A stretch of DNA of 60,000 bases from Cristatella mucedo (GCA_009760855.2 WPIO01000006.1:3460501-3520500); one strand, 5' to 3'; shown: positions 49,206 to 60,000, numbered from the stretch's first letter. The notes: a model not told the origin generated them from the letters alone. Numbers and translations: made by a program.

Positions 49206-50146
49206 GAAGGGCGTATGGGACCGACGATTAGCCTGAAGCTGCAAGTGGAAAGGTGACCGACTAATGAAGTGGTACCGCGGGCAGTGCCCACTGTAGCTGG
49301 CCTATGGGCAGCTGTTCGGCAGCCTGCTTGCATGCTCGTTTATCAGGCGACAGTGGCGAAGCCCAAAGTATTGTGTGCTCGTCCGTCCGAGATTGTGCCA
49401 CACAAAGTCCCAAAAGTCTTTCAGCTGGTCGTCATCTACCTATGCCGGAGTAGGGAAGGGAACTGCACTTATTCGATGCTGTTTGGGACCAAGGAAACGA
49501 CGTCAAGGCAGCAATGTGGCCCACTGCACCAGCCACTGCATCAGCTGGCTCGTGGTCTCTCGCTTAACTGCTCTTGTTGATTGCCTAGCCTCGACTCGGT
49601 TGCATGCTGACCAGCACCTGCTGTGACCCAACCTGTACATGAGCAGAGAAGTGATTAGCCAGCGCTCAGCGATTGCCGAGCCTCCAGCAGTGTGAGTTAA
49701 CATTGATTCGGAACCTCATTACCTTGCCCTGCTGGGTGCGCTCTGATATTCGCTTGGTTTCTTGGAGAGGATTTTTCGGAGAGATGTAGCCACCCTGTTT
49801 CTTGGCCCAGCGGCCCGCGAGACCCATCGGCCCGTCGAGTCTTGCTTTTCCCCTCTACTTCCTGCCCGTGTGGCCAACATTCGAGAGGTTCCATGAAGGA
49901 AAGCTGATAACGTTCGAATTGCCGTGCCAACCGGCATAGCTGAATCTGGCCAGTAGATCCTGCCGACTGGCAGCCGAGCCGAGCAAACGCCCCCTGAGCT
50001 CTCAGCTGCCGTGCTACCCACGGCAGCTGAAACTTCAATTGATTTGTCATTAGCCGAGGGGATCAGTAGATTGCCCGAGCAAGGGAGGTGTGAACATGTG
50101 TGCGCATGTGTGTGCATGCGTGTGTGCGTGTGTGTGTGTGTGTGTG

Positions 50147-50189
<43 letters not shown>

Positions 50190-53100
50190 ACGCTTGCACG
50201 TGTGCTCCTTGGGGAAAGAGAAGTCGTTGACCGTGGGGCCTTCGGTGCTACTTTCTTGATGCATGTGCCTCCAGCACTTGGTACACATCAGTGCAGGATG
50301 TGGGGCTGCAGCTGTTTCCCCACGGCCAGCTCGACAATGCTGCTCCTCCGAGCGTTCAGGTCGCGCTGTGCGATCTATCATTTTTATTTCTGCTGTGCGC
50401 CCGTACCTTATGACTCAAGACTTTTTGCTGTGGATGAGAAATCTCGGCTGCAGGCTTCATGTAAAATAAATCAAGGCCGTTTGGCTACCCACTTAGTTGC
50501 AGGCGAATGAAAAGGCAACCACAATCGAAGGCAGGAAGGGTGAAACAATGGCAATAATGGGGAGGGATAAATGTCAGAGCAGTAGGTTTAAATAGGAAAG
50601 GTTGCACTTGTTGTGACTGGCAGACCGAAATACATACGGAAAATGAAAGTGCCAGTACCGATTCTTCTTTTTTTATGTGCCGTTGATGTATTTTGGGACC
50701 ACTGGAAGGTAATTATAATAACAATAATAATATAGTATAGCACACTGAGAGAGCTAAATCTCTTTTTGGGCATCCTTTTGTGTGTGCTGGAAAGGAAGCA
50801 TGTCAGCTCATTAGTCGTAGCTTGCACTAATTCGGCGCGCACAATAATTCACACGGACCGAGCAAATGCTATGAGAAGCATGGTGGGGTTTCAGTTTCAT
50901 TCAAGTTCTTATCAAGTCAAGGCACATCACAATTTCAGTCGGCAGTAGACCGAAACGTCTGGGCTGGAAAGACTGGATGGGATCTATTATATCCCGATCA
51001 AAAGGTTGAAGAGTTTGATTTTTCAGCTGCCCACCCAACATGTGTTGAGCTGTTGTGGCCACTGCTTTCTTGTCGCCACCACTGCCCCAGCGTGAGTTTT
51101 CTAACCCTTTCACCTTCTAAACTCATATCCTAATTTGACAATGCAGAACGATCCAAGGCTGTGGGTAAGGAACGATGTGCCCCCACCCCACCCCACGTGC
51201 CTAGGCCAGACGATTCTCGGCTTGGTTCAGGCAAAATTAGCAGCAGTCCGACAGCAGCATCTCACCAAGTGGTTGCTGCGTGAAATGGGCCGATGTAGAC
51301 ATCTGAAGAACGTCCTAGACTCTTTGAACTGTGTAGGAGAAGAAGTATTGGGCATTGGGAGGCTTCTCTATGACTGCTCCTTATGAGACAAGTTTTTTTT
51401 AATGTGCATCTAGTATCTAGATCTTTCATTAGCCGACTGCAGGCTTATGTACAACTTTGTATTTGTGAGCACTGGTCTATTCTGGTTGCGGATCGAAGTG
51501 TGAATGTAACGAGGTCATACGTGCATACCGTTGTTGATAACTGCTTTCCTGTCCTCTGTGCTCGACTGAGTGACTGCTGTGACGGCGCCCTTCCAAGCGG
51601 TGCTGTCTATGGTCACGAGTAATTCCGACAAGGTGGGATACCAATGTTGGTTCTACTCTGGACGTGACCTTGCTATGTACTGCATGTATTTATCTTGATT
51701 TGTGCTTGCAAAAACATCATTGTTGTGATCATGCTGCATTCTTAGCACAGCTAGGTCAAGCAGTGCATGTGCATACTTCCATTATTAATATTAGTGTGCA
51801 GCCTGTTGCTGGCTGGCTAGGTTTCTTACGAAACGACATTTACTCTCCAACTGCCGACTATGGCACATCTTTTTCAGCGGTCCTGAACTGCTACTTCTAT
51901 GCTACTCACTACCTCAACTGCTCTCCTAACTCTGCTATGCTTCCCACTTTCTCTTTGTTTCGTGAGACGGAGTCTGTTGGCTACCGAATGCGTACCGAAA
52001 GGCGCTTAGGCTGTGAGTGCGCTATACAAAACTCTCCTGCGTAACACCCACATGGTCTTTATGACTTTGTGGAGTTACTGACGGAGATACATTACATTAC
52101 ATTAGGTATGTTTTTCTGTGTTAGTGGTATGTATGGATGTGTGTATACGTATGTGCAAACCGATGCATAGATTCAGAAGTGGTGACTGGTGTGCCTGTGC
52201 AAACGTGGTGCTCGGACCGGGCGGAGTGCTGTCGCTGCAACTCCTCGGTTGGGTAGTCACATATTCTTAGCTACGACGAGTTGAACTGTTGCCATTGAAG
52301 ATTGTGATAGCCCAGGAGGTAAGGCGGTTGCCCTTCACGACCGAGGTCGTGGGTTCGAGTCCTCTAGTAAGCGATCCTTTACTGCCAACTGCAGGGGTAG
52401 GTGATAGTCGTTTAAGGCTCTTCTGCCACCCTATACGAATGATGTGGTAAAGTCAGCTAGTATTTTCGTTTGATGCTTGCTCACGGTTTTGGCTGTGCTT
52501 CAGCGCACCGTGTGCCTTGCTGACTGTTTGGCTTGTCCTTGAAGGAGTCAAGCATCCCACCTATCTGTGCAACCACTGCAAAGAGGAGGGCATCGCTGGC
52601 ATGCGCTGGCGCTGCACCAAGTGCTCCGACTTTGATCTGTGCACCGCGTGCTACATGGCAGACAAGCACGACACGAGCCACAGCTTCCTGAGGTTTTTAA
52701 CACCGCAGTCGAAAGGAGTCCGCCTCTCGAAGAGAGCCCACTCAATGACGATGTATGCCTGGGGCATCTTCCCTTCGGCCAAGGTTGAACGCGGTCCAGA
52801 CTGGGACTGGGGAACCCAAGATGGTACGTCTCGGTGCTGTTTCAGTTCGATGATGGGTCCTTCAGAATGAGTGGGCCGCGTGCGCGCACACTGCAGCTGC
52901 TAACGACGAGCTGGAGAGGCTTCAGCAGGTTTTGGCAATGCTCGCGGTTAACGTGGCGCTTTGCAGCAGACTGCCCTAAATGCTGAAGCTGTCTGTAAAC
53001 CCGTGACTGCAGTGGCTGTAGCCGTCGTGCAAAGGAAGCTAAGGGGCCGACTCGTTTCTCTTAATTTGACACGGATGTTGGCTCAGTGCTGACCCTGTGC

Positions 53101-56100
53101 TTTTTCGCTAGAAATTTCGGCAGCCTGCATCCAGACCGGTGGCTCGCGCACTATCACAAGGGTGCACAGCTGTTCAGCAGCCTATTTTGTTTCGCCTGTG
53201 TGCGCGTGATATTGCTGTGTCGGTCTCTCAGGTGCTTGGGCTTACCCATAATGCCTCTAAAAAAAATGCACCGCAGCCCTGCGCTGTACCCTCTGGCCGC
53301 TATTCGGTGCTGCGCGGCATCGGAGCACGTGATCGCTGACCCGCGGCGTTTACGTTGTCACTAGAACGAGTATCCGAACTGGCGCGCACAAAGTGCTGCG
53401 CCTGCATACGATATGCATGCACGGCAGATACAGTTCGCTTTAATTTAAGGCTGGTACCTGGTGCCAAAAGGCTGCCGCCGGGTGCCAGACTACCCGCAGT
53501 GTTAGCTGCCCACGCTCCGGCCGCAGATATAGCCAAACGTTAACCGCGAGGCTCGGCTCAGATTAATCTCCAGCGTGCTGCTGTCTTTCGCCCGCTTGCC
53601 TGCACTGCACAGCGAATTCGTCTGTTTCTGCCGCCGCTCGCCCGTGCAGCCACATCGTGACTCGACCTGTTCGTTCAGCTCCCTGTCGCGAGATGTCGCT
53701 GGCAGCCAAACTCGCTCGTTGCAAGCGCGTTTGGCTGCCAGCAGCCGAGCTAAATCGCTTTCTGTTACGACTGCGTCGTGGTACGGCAGCACTGCGGCGT
53801 GCGCTCGACGTACCACTTTTTGGGAGTCAGCGCTGCCGGCGCAAGTGGCAAGTGGCGCCGCCGGTGGCTGTGATCGCTCGTTGCGAAGGTTTGCTCTGCT
53901 CCCACTGTCTCAGGCGGCGAAGGCAAGACGGGCAAAGTGACGGACATCAGAGGGTGGGAGACCGAAACGTACCGCAGCGTTGCCAACGTCATCTGGCAGT
54001 CGTCGATTGCCAACGTTTATCGAGTCGGCCACAAGGGAAAGGTGGACTTGAAGTACCGAACTGCCGCCGAAGGAGGAAAGTACTACCCGGAGCACCTGCC
54101 AGTACTCGGTAACGGGCTGCTGTCTCTCATTCCGTAGCAGCGGATGCGTGTTGCTTCTCTTCCCGTGAGAGCTTCCGCATGCCGTTGATTTTGAGCACTC
54201 AGCCTCGAGCAGCTGTCGACCGCTCTCCCAGTAGTGTGGCTCTCCGTGCTCTGCCTCGGCTTGAACATTGTGTCGTCAACTTTAGACATAAGAATCGAAC
54301 CATGTCGCAGTCGAACTGCGCACGTTTGCGCAGACGGTTTGCTTGCGACGTTTGCGACCCGTTCGCTTTTGTCGCTTCTTGCCAAGAATGTATAAATGTG
54401 TGGCTTGCGCAAAATTCGAGCGATCGATGTCTTTTTGTTGCCATGACGGCAGTCTGCCACGGGTAGCAATGCCTTGAGTGCCGTTTGTTTGCCGAGAGGG
54501 GCTCTTTCGATATGTGCCAGGGCAAAGGCGATGGCGTTCGCTTTCTGGTGCGCTCGGTCTCGTTAGTGGCAGCGTGCAGTCCTCGAGCAACTGTCATTCG
54601 GAAGCCCAGGCCCACAGAATGATGACGACTGGCACGACTGACTCTTTCCCCAACTTCCGGTGGGTTGGCAGCTTTGGGGCGCACAGAGGGCCGCCCAAGG
54701 CAGCGGCCGTGGCCAATCGTCTGTGCATGCCGCTAGCTGCCAGCTGAGTGCTGCTGTGCTGCTCTCCCAGTGGAACGAATGGCTGACCGCTGAGATTCGG
54801 CTGTCACCTCACTGCTAGAGTAGCTGCTTGCGCAGGCGTCAGAGGTGGGTCTTCCTTCTTGCAGGACGGCAGGGGATTTGCTACACGCATTGCACAGCTT
54901 CACCCTACCCTCATCGGACCGGCTCCTGCTGCTGCTGCATTTATTGATGCCGAGTGGCAGCTCTTTGGCAGATGTTGGTAGTGGACCGAGTTGAGTTCGA
55001 AAGAAATTTTCATCCTGTCTTGCCATTCTCTGCCGAATGGTGATCAGGCTCTGAGCTACAAGTTTAATTGTACTCGAAATCCTAAATTTTGCATAACTTA
55101 GTCGAACGGGACTGCATCGTTGTTTACCCAGTGGATGCGCTTGCTGGCAGTTCCGCATGTCTGAGGCTTGTCGTCTTGCCTGTACACTCAATAAGCCGAG
55201 TCGACAAAAGTCGAGCTACGTAATGTAATGTAATGTATCTCTGTCAGTAACTCCATAAAGTCATAAAGACCATGTGGGTGTTACGCAGGAGAGTTTTGTA
55301 TAGCGCACTCACAGCCTAAGCGGCTTTCGGTACGCATTCGGTAGCCAACAGACTTCGTCTCACGCAACAAAGAGAAAGTGGGAAGCATAGCAGCGTTAGG
55401 AGAGCAGTTGAGGTATTGTAGGGATCTGCACAGGAGACTTTGAATATCGACTGAAGTAGCACTGCTATTGATTGTCGTAGCCAGATTTGAAGTCCCTCAA
55501 TTTGAATTTCCATTGAATATCGACTGAAGTAGCACTGCTATTGATTGTCGTAGCCAGATTTGAAGTCCCTCAATTTGAATTTCCATTGAATATCGACTGA
55601 AGTAGAACTGCTATTGATTATTGTAGCCATATTTAAAGGCCCTCAATTTGAATTGTGCTAATTTTGTTGAGTTAACACAAAGGCAGTGAAAGAGAACTAT
55701 GCTGCAGAAACTGGTTTTGATATTTGTTGATGTTTCTATACATCGCCGTAACAGTATCGAATATCTCGGCTCGTTCAAGCGTGTGCCTCTTTTTTTTATA
55801 GTTTTACCTGCCATGGTGGGCATCGGTAAGACCTAGGCATCAAAGGATGTCGGCTTTATTGAGACAGCTGTGGTCTTTCTGAACACAGTTCCCATGTTTA
55901 AGTTGTTCGATGATTTTCTTCATGGGCTAAAAGTTCACTGCCACTAGCTGTATTGTCTAATGTTTTAAGGAGATCCCAGCGACACTCAGGCGGCGGCTGC
56001 ACCTAATCAGCCAGTGTTCAGGATTGGCGATCGAGTACGGGTAGACCTGGCTGCTGATTTGTTAAAAGACATGCAAGAAGGACACGGTGGCTGGAACCCA

Positions 56101-59100
56101 AAGATGGCCGAGGTTAGAGCATTGCCTGGCTGCTGGTCTTTTGAAAAGCAAGCGACTTGCCGTACAAAGGCTTTGTGTATTGCAGTTCATTGGCAAAATA
56201 GGAACAGTTCATCGCCTAACTGACCGAGGTGACATCCGAGTCCAGTACGAAGGCTGCCCTAACCGGTGGACATTTAATGTGGATGCCCTGACAAAGGTAA
56301 ATGTGGTCTCATCCCGCTGCCTTGTAACAGTGAGTTTAAACGAATTCTCAACGAATGCTGTAATAGCTCCTAGCTTCTCTGAGAGCAGAAAGTCATGCTG
56401 CATACCAGCCCACAATTCTATATTTTCTACTAATTTTCACTAGCCTAGAGTTAGAGAAAACTCATAAACATGCAAATAGTAACACAGAGCTAAATCTGAT
56501 AGTAAAACCAAACTGAACCGGTAATCTGTGACGTCTGCACGCAAACTTGATAAATGATTCTGCTTTGTCTGAGACCAACATTAGACTTAGGCAGTAGAAA
56601 TAGAAATCGTCGGAGAGTCGGGGATATTCTGGATACATGTTTGCAATATCGATGAGCATTAGAGTGTGGGGAACGATCGGCAGCCTGTCCTGTGCACTGG
56701 CTGGGTTTGAGGTCAGCCCCCTTATGGAAACGGTACTCTTAATTTTGCTGGGGTACATACTGTATGTCCTCGACATTGCTTTTTTAGGTCTTCTGTGCTG
56801 GCTTGGTTTGAGGCCAGCCTCTTTTTGCAACTACCGAAAACTTTACCCCCAAATTTCGCCCATGTCACGTCCCAGGCATTGCACGTTTACTTGGCTCTGC
56901 AAGTTCCAATATTGTAACCCTGTTTCTGATTTTGCTAATTAACAGACTTGATAGTATTTTTAATGTTGTCCGCTATGCTATTATATTTTTTAATAAGCTG
57001 CTCGAGGCTTGCAAAGTAAACGTAAATCTTTCCCACACAACATTGCTTGATAGTAAAATGAAACCCAACTTGCAGCAAAGCAGTGTCCTAATGGCCGAGG
57101 CCTGACAACCAGCTTCTAAGGCTTTAAAGACTAGCACTGGCGGTGCCTCTGTGTAGATTTACTGTGAATGTTCGAGGTTCATTTACTTTCATTAGTTGAG
57201 TTGCACCATTGACTCGTTCGTCCTTTGATCCTATGCATTATCTCGGACAAATGACTTCAATCAATGGGAGTGCATGTCAAGATTTCTCTTGTGTTTGTTG
57301 AGTAGGCATCGACGGGGATTGTTAAGTCCACACTTCTCGCATGTAATGTGTTCGAAGTGGCCATCGAAACTGTCATGTTCAGGATACGCACACCAGAATA
57401 TTGGCTCAGTGAAGTTTAGCTATTGCTTCCAATAGTCGGCAAGTGGCACCAACTCCAGAATTCAACTGTCATGTCCAGGACACGCACACCAGAATATTGG
57501 CTCAGTAAAATTTGGCTAGTGTTTCCAGTAGTCGGCAGGTGGCACCAACTCCAGAATTCAGCCAGTACAGAGGACTAAACACCTCTCATCCACCATCTCA
57601 CCTGTGCCCTTTGATATTTAAACACCCGATGCACAAGATTTCTGATTTTTTGAGTGCATCAAAGTCTGTATTTTACTGGTATATCGATTTAGGGAAAACT
57701 GTTTGATTTACCAAGTTTTTCTTATGTGGGTATGACAGATTGCCATTTTAGACGCGGTTTGGCATCATAATCAACTCAGCAGTACTGTTTGCAAGTTCAG
57801 GACACCAATTTGCCAGTCACCTGTAGCTCAGCAAACATTCTTATGAGTCTGAGTCGCAGCATGACTTGGTATGCGCAAAGTGTATGTACAGTGCTAGCCC
57901 GAGAAACACGTGCAGCTCGGGTATCATGAAAAACCTCAAACACTGCTGAGTTTTACGAAATTGAGGCAGAAAGTATTACATAAGTCAGGGTTACTGTGAA
58001 GCAGCAATATTTGTAGCAAATTGTGCATGCGGCCTCCTCGATTAGCCCTCTGGGTGTCGACTACATGTGAAATGAAGTTGTTTGACAGTTTCAAGTGGGG
58101 TTGAAAGCAGGTGCATATTTGAAGGATAACTCTTGGTACCACCGTCAGAGCATGTCAAAGTAAGATTGATCGGATGTGCCAAGTGGCCTTCTCAAAAAAT
58201 GCATCCCAAAACCTGTGTCAAGCAACGTATTCGAGAACGGTCAAGGTCTGAGGCATCAGGCTTTGCACATGCAAAGATACAGACCAGATATGGTTCGAGT
58301 CTCTGCCATAAATCGACAGTGCAGTTTGAGTTAGAAACCACCCAATCAAATTTCCTAGTGAAAAAAGATCTATGGAACAGGATAAACCTGCCACATGAAT
58401 CTCAGCCAACATTTAAGAAACCAAAACCTGAGTGACCTACCTGTATTAAAAAGTCTATTTAGGTTACTTGATGGAAGTTCAATTTAATAAGCACGTTTGG
58501 CAAACCAAGCGAGTTAAGATAGTGCTGCACAGCGGTTCCTTCTTTTTACTCACTCCTCCACCGATTTCTTCCATCTTTTCGAATGGTGTCTGGCCTGTGA
58601 TCACGTAAGCAAAAATGGCTTACCACACTCCCCTGATTATTACTAAGGAAATGCCTGACACAACAGTTTAAATACATTTTTAGAGAGGGGATATTTGGTG
58701 CATATAGAAAAGCCTAGTTCGTTCTGTAATTATGGCTCAACAAAATGATATCCTCCACAAATAGAGACTAAGTCAAAAGCCGGTAGATGCTGTTGTAATT
58801 ATGACACGGGAGTTTATTTTAGCTCGTGCATTTGGTATACCGAGCAAGTCAAGACAGATAAAAGTTAACAACTAACTAACAGTTCAAAGGACTATGAATT
58901 CCTAAATTATTAGAAAACGCTTTTAGGTGGTTTTCTCTTTGTGTAGATCCATTGAATTCTTGCATCATTTGTGCGAAGTTCCGTCTACTGCATAGCATGC
59001 ACAAATTAGCTTGATTCAAACCCATGGTTAGTATAGAGGTAATACCACTCATGGTCAGTGAGGTGCTTTTCTTAGGGAGGGAGTTACTTTGCGGATCCAG

Positions 59101-60000
59101 TTGAATCTTTGCAGTGTTCTAGTGACGCTACAAACTAATATTCTTCGAAAATGGCTACTGTTTTACAAGCCGGAAGTTTCTGCAGAAGCTATAAGAATAG
59201 AAGCATTTCACATTTTTGCACCCATTCGGCAAGCCAGGGTGGAAATATGCACTGGGTGTTACCAGTATTGCTAAGACGAATCCCGCAATTGGGTTAAATT
59301 TTGTTGTTCAGAAGTCTATGAAACACTCAAAAACCTTTGTGATCATGCCTTGATTCCCGAGGCTTATGGACGTTTTGGGCCAGCATAATGTAGATGTTCA
59401 GAAATATGCACTGTAGGTGCAGAAAGCCAACAATGCTTGTACTGCTTACTCCTTTGTGCCTCACCTGCATATGATTGATCATTTTGCTCCGTGCCATACT
59501 TGCCCCATCGAATCGTGCTTTCGGCAGTTGAACCAGTCAGAAGTTTTGTGGCCATCAACCCATCCATCTTCGTCGTGGCAATCAATCAATTTATACACTT
59601 TGCGTGTGATCATTCTTGAGGCAAGCCATCTGTAAATTCCTGGCACCCTCGGAGAAACTGCAGGAGAAAGTCACCAAGACATGCATGTGACCTGTTTTTT
59701 TTATTAGTCTAAAGGGCAGGTCGACAGATCCATTGAAGTTCAAGCTATTCGAAATCTGTGAGATTTTTATACACATTCCTTACCCGCAAAATCCATAGCC
59801 TCTCGCAGTGCCACGACATATCGGCTGTGTGGTTGGTCAGCCAATCGAGCCTCATCCTTATAGCTCTGTCCCCGAGCTGGCGCGAGCTCGGCCATTTAGA
59901 GGCTGACTGGCTGGCCGAATGGAACTAGCCCAACCGGTAGCTTCGATTGTTTTCGCATGCGAGTACTTGCTGCTTTGCAGGTGCAATTCTTCAACGTTGG
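44771..60000 (+). CDS. MIB2: MIB2-like E3 ubiquitin ligase, 5' part of gene (6 exons seen)
   Basis: Exons 44771-44999, 52545-52823, 53914-54108, 55970-56112, 56186-56296 and 59981 onward join in frame to 319 residues plus the start of the next exon. Domain order is MIB/HERC2 (about 5-75), ZZ zinc finger (85-122, C85 C88 C100 C103 C109 C112 H118 H122), second MIB/HERC2 (about 155-232), then the first of the two repeats that follow in Mind bomb (about 250-319). Ankyrin repeats and RING fingers are expected to the right. Mind bomb proteins ubiquitinate Delta/Serrate-type ligands and activate Notch signalling. [29 protein letters not shown] and [12 protein letters not shown] match MIB2 better than MIB1 by memory. 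The start ATG has G at -3 and an in-frame TGA upstream at 44732. Confidence 0.93.
46040..47300 (-). pseudogene. Broken copy of an uncharacterised repeat-associated protein family
   Basis: Minus-strand pieces in order: [20 protein letters not shown] and [16 protein letters not shown] (47240-47050), [15 protein letters not shown] and [14 protein letters not shown] (46985-46880), [20 protein letters not shown] then [18 protein letters not shown] (46840-46720), [11 protein letters not shown] (46540), a shifted [16 protein letters not shown] (46450), and [35 protein letters not shown] (46230-46130). The order and spacing match a protein family I remember as uncharacterised, multi-copy proteins in invertebrate assemblies; its function is unknown to me. 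Frameshifts, stops and a nested LINE-1 tail show it is dead. Confidence 0.7.
46263..46385 (+). repeat. LINE-1 3' tail nested in the pseudogene
   Basis: ATCATTCAATCGCGCTTCCC, TAAAGCGCCTAGAAAGAGAT and (ATT)n at 46353-46384. The pseudogene reading resumes on both sides. Confidence 0.85.
47938..48410. mobile_element. MITE-like element, copy 2 (one end lost)
   Basis: The left end, TAAAGCCGAGTTTACCCAGT then CTTGCTTTCGTCC, matches the right TIR of copy 1. The interior runs inverted to copy 1: GATTGGTAGATTTTCCAGTC and CCAAGAAGTAGAATCAAGCT reverse-match 33030-33085. The far TIR is missing after GGACAGATAATG near 48410, where a SINE-C tail begins. Confidence 0.65.
48415..48608 (-). repeat. SINE-C copy, minus strand, at the end of MITE copy 2
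   Basis: A/T-rich tail at 48415-48460, LINE-1-like block GCCCTAAGAGAGCTGAATCT, box-B-like GGGCTCGAGCCC and box-A-like TAGCCCAGGGGTTAAGG (minus). The head contains a short internal duplication of the GACCTCGGTCGT word. Confidence 0.8.
49161..49202. repeat. (GA)n microsatellite
   Basis: About 42 bases of GA within MIB2 intron 1. Confidence 0.97.
50094..50190. repeat. (TG)n microsatellite
   Basis: Interrupted TG/TGCG tract, longest pure block about 50152-50187. Confidence 0.95.
50711..50900 (-). repeat. Diverged LINE-1-like tail, minus strand
   Basis: ATT-like run at 50711-50732, AGAGAGCTAAATCTCTTTTT block and AAGGAAGCATGTCAG. It resembles the fragment at 43340 more than the main family. Confidence 0.55.
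51820..52107 (+). mobile_element. LINE-2 3' end fragment (good copy)
   Basis: TTTCTTACGAAACGACATTT, TTGTTTCGTGAGACGGAGTC, GGCGCTTAGGCTGTGAGTGC and the terminal GAGATACATTACATTACATT. It is the plus-strand counterpart of 42862-43100. Confidence 0.85.
52303..52462 (+). repeat. SINE-A copy
   Basis: Head GATAGCCCAGGAGGTAAGGC, box B GGTTCGAGTCC, body TACTGCCAACTGCAGGGGTA and tail GTGGTAAAGTCAGCTAGT. It lies about 80 bases before MIB2 exon 2. Confidence 0.85.
52545..52823 (+). CDS. MIB2: MIB2 exon 2 (ZZ finger)
   Basis: Residues 78-169. CNHC, CTKC and CTAC pairs plus H118 and H122 complete a ZZ zinc finger ([31 protein letters not shown]). It ends in the second MIB/HERC2 start, [14 protein letters not shown]. 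Acceptor TCCTTGAAG, donor GTACGT. Confidence 0.95.
52824..53913 (+). other. MIB2 intron 2, 1.1 kb, CG-rich
   Basis: Contains a perfect 14-bp inverted repeat at 53698-53742. Frames of 104-151 codons here overlap on both strands in a CG-rich stretch and are not supported as coding. Confidence 0.6.
53698..53742. repeat. Perfect 14-bp inverted repeat (hairpin)
   Basis: GCTGGCAGCCAAAC pairs with GTTTGGCTGCCAGC across a 17-base loop, and three further CGC/GCG pairs follow a one-base mismatch. Confidence 0.9.
53914..54108 (+). CDS. MIB2: MIB2 exon 3
   Basis: Residues 171-234: [46 protein letters not shown] and YYPEHLPVL, the rest of the second MIB/HERC2 domain. Acceptor CTGTCTCAG, donor GTAACG. 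Confidence 0.95.
55219..55416 (-). mobile_element. LINE-2 3' end fragment, minus strand
   Basis: GTAATGTAATGTAATGTATC at the low-coordinate end, AGGAGAGTTTTGTATAGCGC, GCGGCTTTCGGTACGCATTC and GCAACAAAGAGAAAGTGGGA. Well conserved against 42862. Confidence 0.85.
55442..55660. repeat. Three tandem 73-bp units
   Basis: GAATATCGACTGAAGTAG recurs at 55442, 55515 and 55588. The first two units are essentially identical; the third carries several changes. Confidence 0.95.
55970..56112 (+). CDS. MIB2: MIB2 exon 4
   Basis: Residues 236-282: an alanine/proline linker ([14 protein letters not shown]), then [17 protein letters not shown] and [16 protein letters not shown]. Acceptor TGTTTTAAG; donor GTTAGA is weak at position +3. 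Ends in phase 0. Confidence 0.92.
56186..56296 (+). CDS. MIB2: MIB2 exon 5
   Basis: Exactly 37 codons (283-319): [20 protein letters not shown] and [17 protein letters not shown], completing the first post-ZZ repeat. The intron before it is 73 bases. Acceptor GTATTGCAG, donor GTAAAT. Confidence 0.95.
56297..59980 (+). other. MIB2 intron 5, 3.7 kb
   Basis: The only structure recognised is a 2 x 96-bp tandem duplication at 57368-57559. The rest (56300-57360 and 57560-59975) has no LINE or SINE of the named families, unlike other long introns here. Confidence 0.6.
57368..57559. repeat. Two tandem 96-bp units
   Basis: AACTGTCATGTTCAGGATAC at 57368 recurs at 57464 with few changes; both units end GGCACCAACTCCAGAATTCA. 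Confidence 0.95.
59981..60000 (+). CDS. MIB2: MIB2 exon 6 (first 20 bases)
   Basis: TGCTTTGCAG precedes GTG CAA TTC TTC AAC GTT GG, read VQFFNVG in the phase left by exon 5. Human MIB2 has a similar FWVGD start of the second repeat at this point. Cut by the window edge. Confidence 0.75.

Larger units (their letters stand above)
45000..52544 (+). other. MIB2 intron 1, 7.5 kb
   Basis: Contains a broken uncharacterised protein gene (46040-47300, minus), a LINE-1 tail inside it, MITE copy 2 with a SINE-C at its end (47938-48608), GA and TG microsatellites, a diverged LINE-1 tail (50711), a LINE-2 end (51820-52107) and a SINE-A (52303-52462). 45010-46030 and 48610-49150 show nothing recognised. 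Confidence 0.65.
54109..55969 (+). other. MIB2 intron 3, 1.9 kb
   Basis: Contains a LINE-2 end (55219-55416, minus) and three tandem 73-bp units (55442-55660). 54120-55210 is CG-rich with several overlapping frames in both strands, none recognised. Confidence 0.6.

Noticed and set aside
49719-50381. 220-codon minus-strand open frame
   Set aside because: Its middle is a TG/CA microsatellite read as THTHTH, and neither flank resembles a known protein or carries a plausible splice context. It lies inside a MIB2 intron.
51121-51170. Exon-like stretch AATGCAG...GTAAGG in MIB2 intron 1
   Set aside because: An 18-base exon with no place in the MIB2 protein; exon 1 and exon 2 already join in frame.
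53502-54684. Several 100-160-codon frames on both strands around MIB2 exon 3
   Set aside because: They overlap each other and the MIB2 exon in other frames in CG-rich DNA, where stops are rare; no recognised domain.

Overview
The window is nuclear DNA of a metazoan, most likely an invertebrate. Three conserved animal genes are split by GT-AG (and two GC-AG) introns, and the space between them is filled with LINE relics, tRNA-derived SINEs, DNA-transposon relics and microsatellites. No operon, CRISPR, phage or bacterial feature is present. The exact phylum cannot be read from this sequence. Gene names rest on my recollection of the human orthologues; no database was searched.

Layout. (1) 1-8728, plus strand: the 3' part of an AMN1-type leucine-rich-repeat gene, five exons covering the last 188 residues; the 5' part lies left of the window. 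(2) 9353-24937, minus strand: a complete CCT2 gene (chaperonin TCP-1 beta), 14 coding exons that join in frame to 536 residues. It converges on AMN1 with 624 bases between the two stop codons. Two of its 13 introns use GC donors. (3) 24938-44770: about 20 kb in which I recognise no gene. It holds LINE fragments, a 1.8-kb array of ~165-bp units arranged as five units facing five inverted units (28.5-30.3 kb), reverse-transcriptase relics (31-34.3 kb), a TIR-bearing MITE-like element and long GA/TA/AC microsatellites. (4) 44771-60000, plus strand: the 5' part of a Mind bomb gene, closest to MIB2 (two MIB/HERC2 domains, a ZZ finger, the first repeat of the following region). It runs off the right edge 20 bases into its sixth coding exon.

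Repeats. Two LINE families dominate. LINE-1 here (my label, unrelated to mammalian L1) ends in a conserved stem-like tail plus (ATT)n; LINE-2 ends in ATTAC-like repeats. A tRNA-headed SINE (SINE-C) carries a tail resembling that of LINE-1, as expected if it borrows the LINE machinery. A second tRNA-headed SINE (SINE-A) has a different tail. One LINE-1 tail sits inside a broken copy of an uncharacterised protein family within MIB2 intron 1.

The genes have unrelated jobs (LRR adaptor, cytosolic protein folding, ubiquitin ligation in Notch signalling); nothing suggests they work as a unit. I found no convincing new multi-gene system. The least explained structure is the inverted array at 28.5-30.3 kb.
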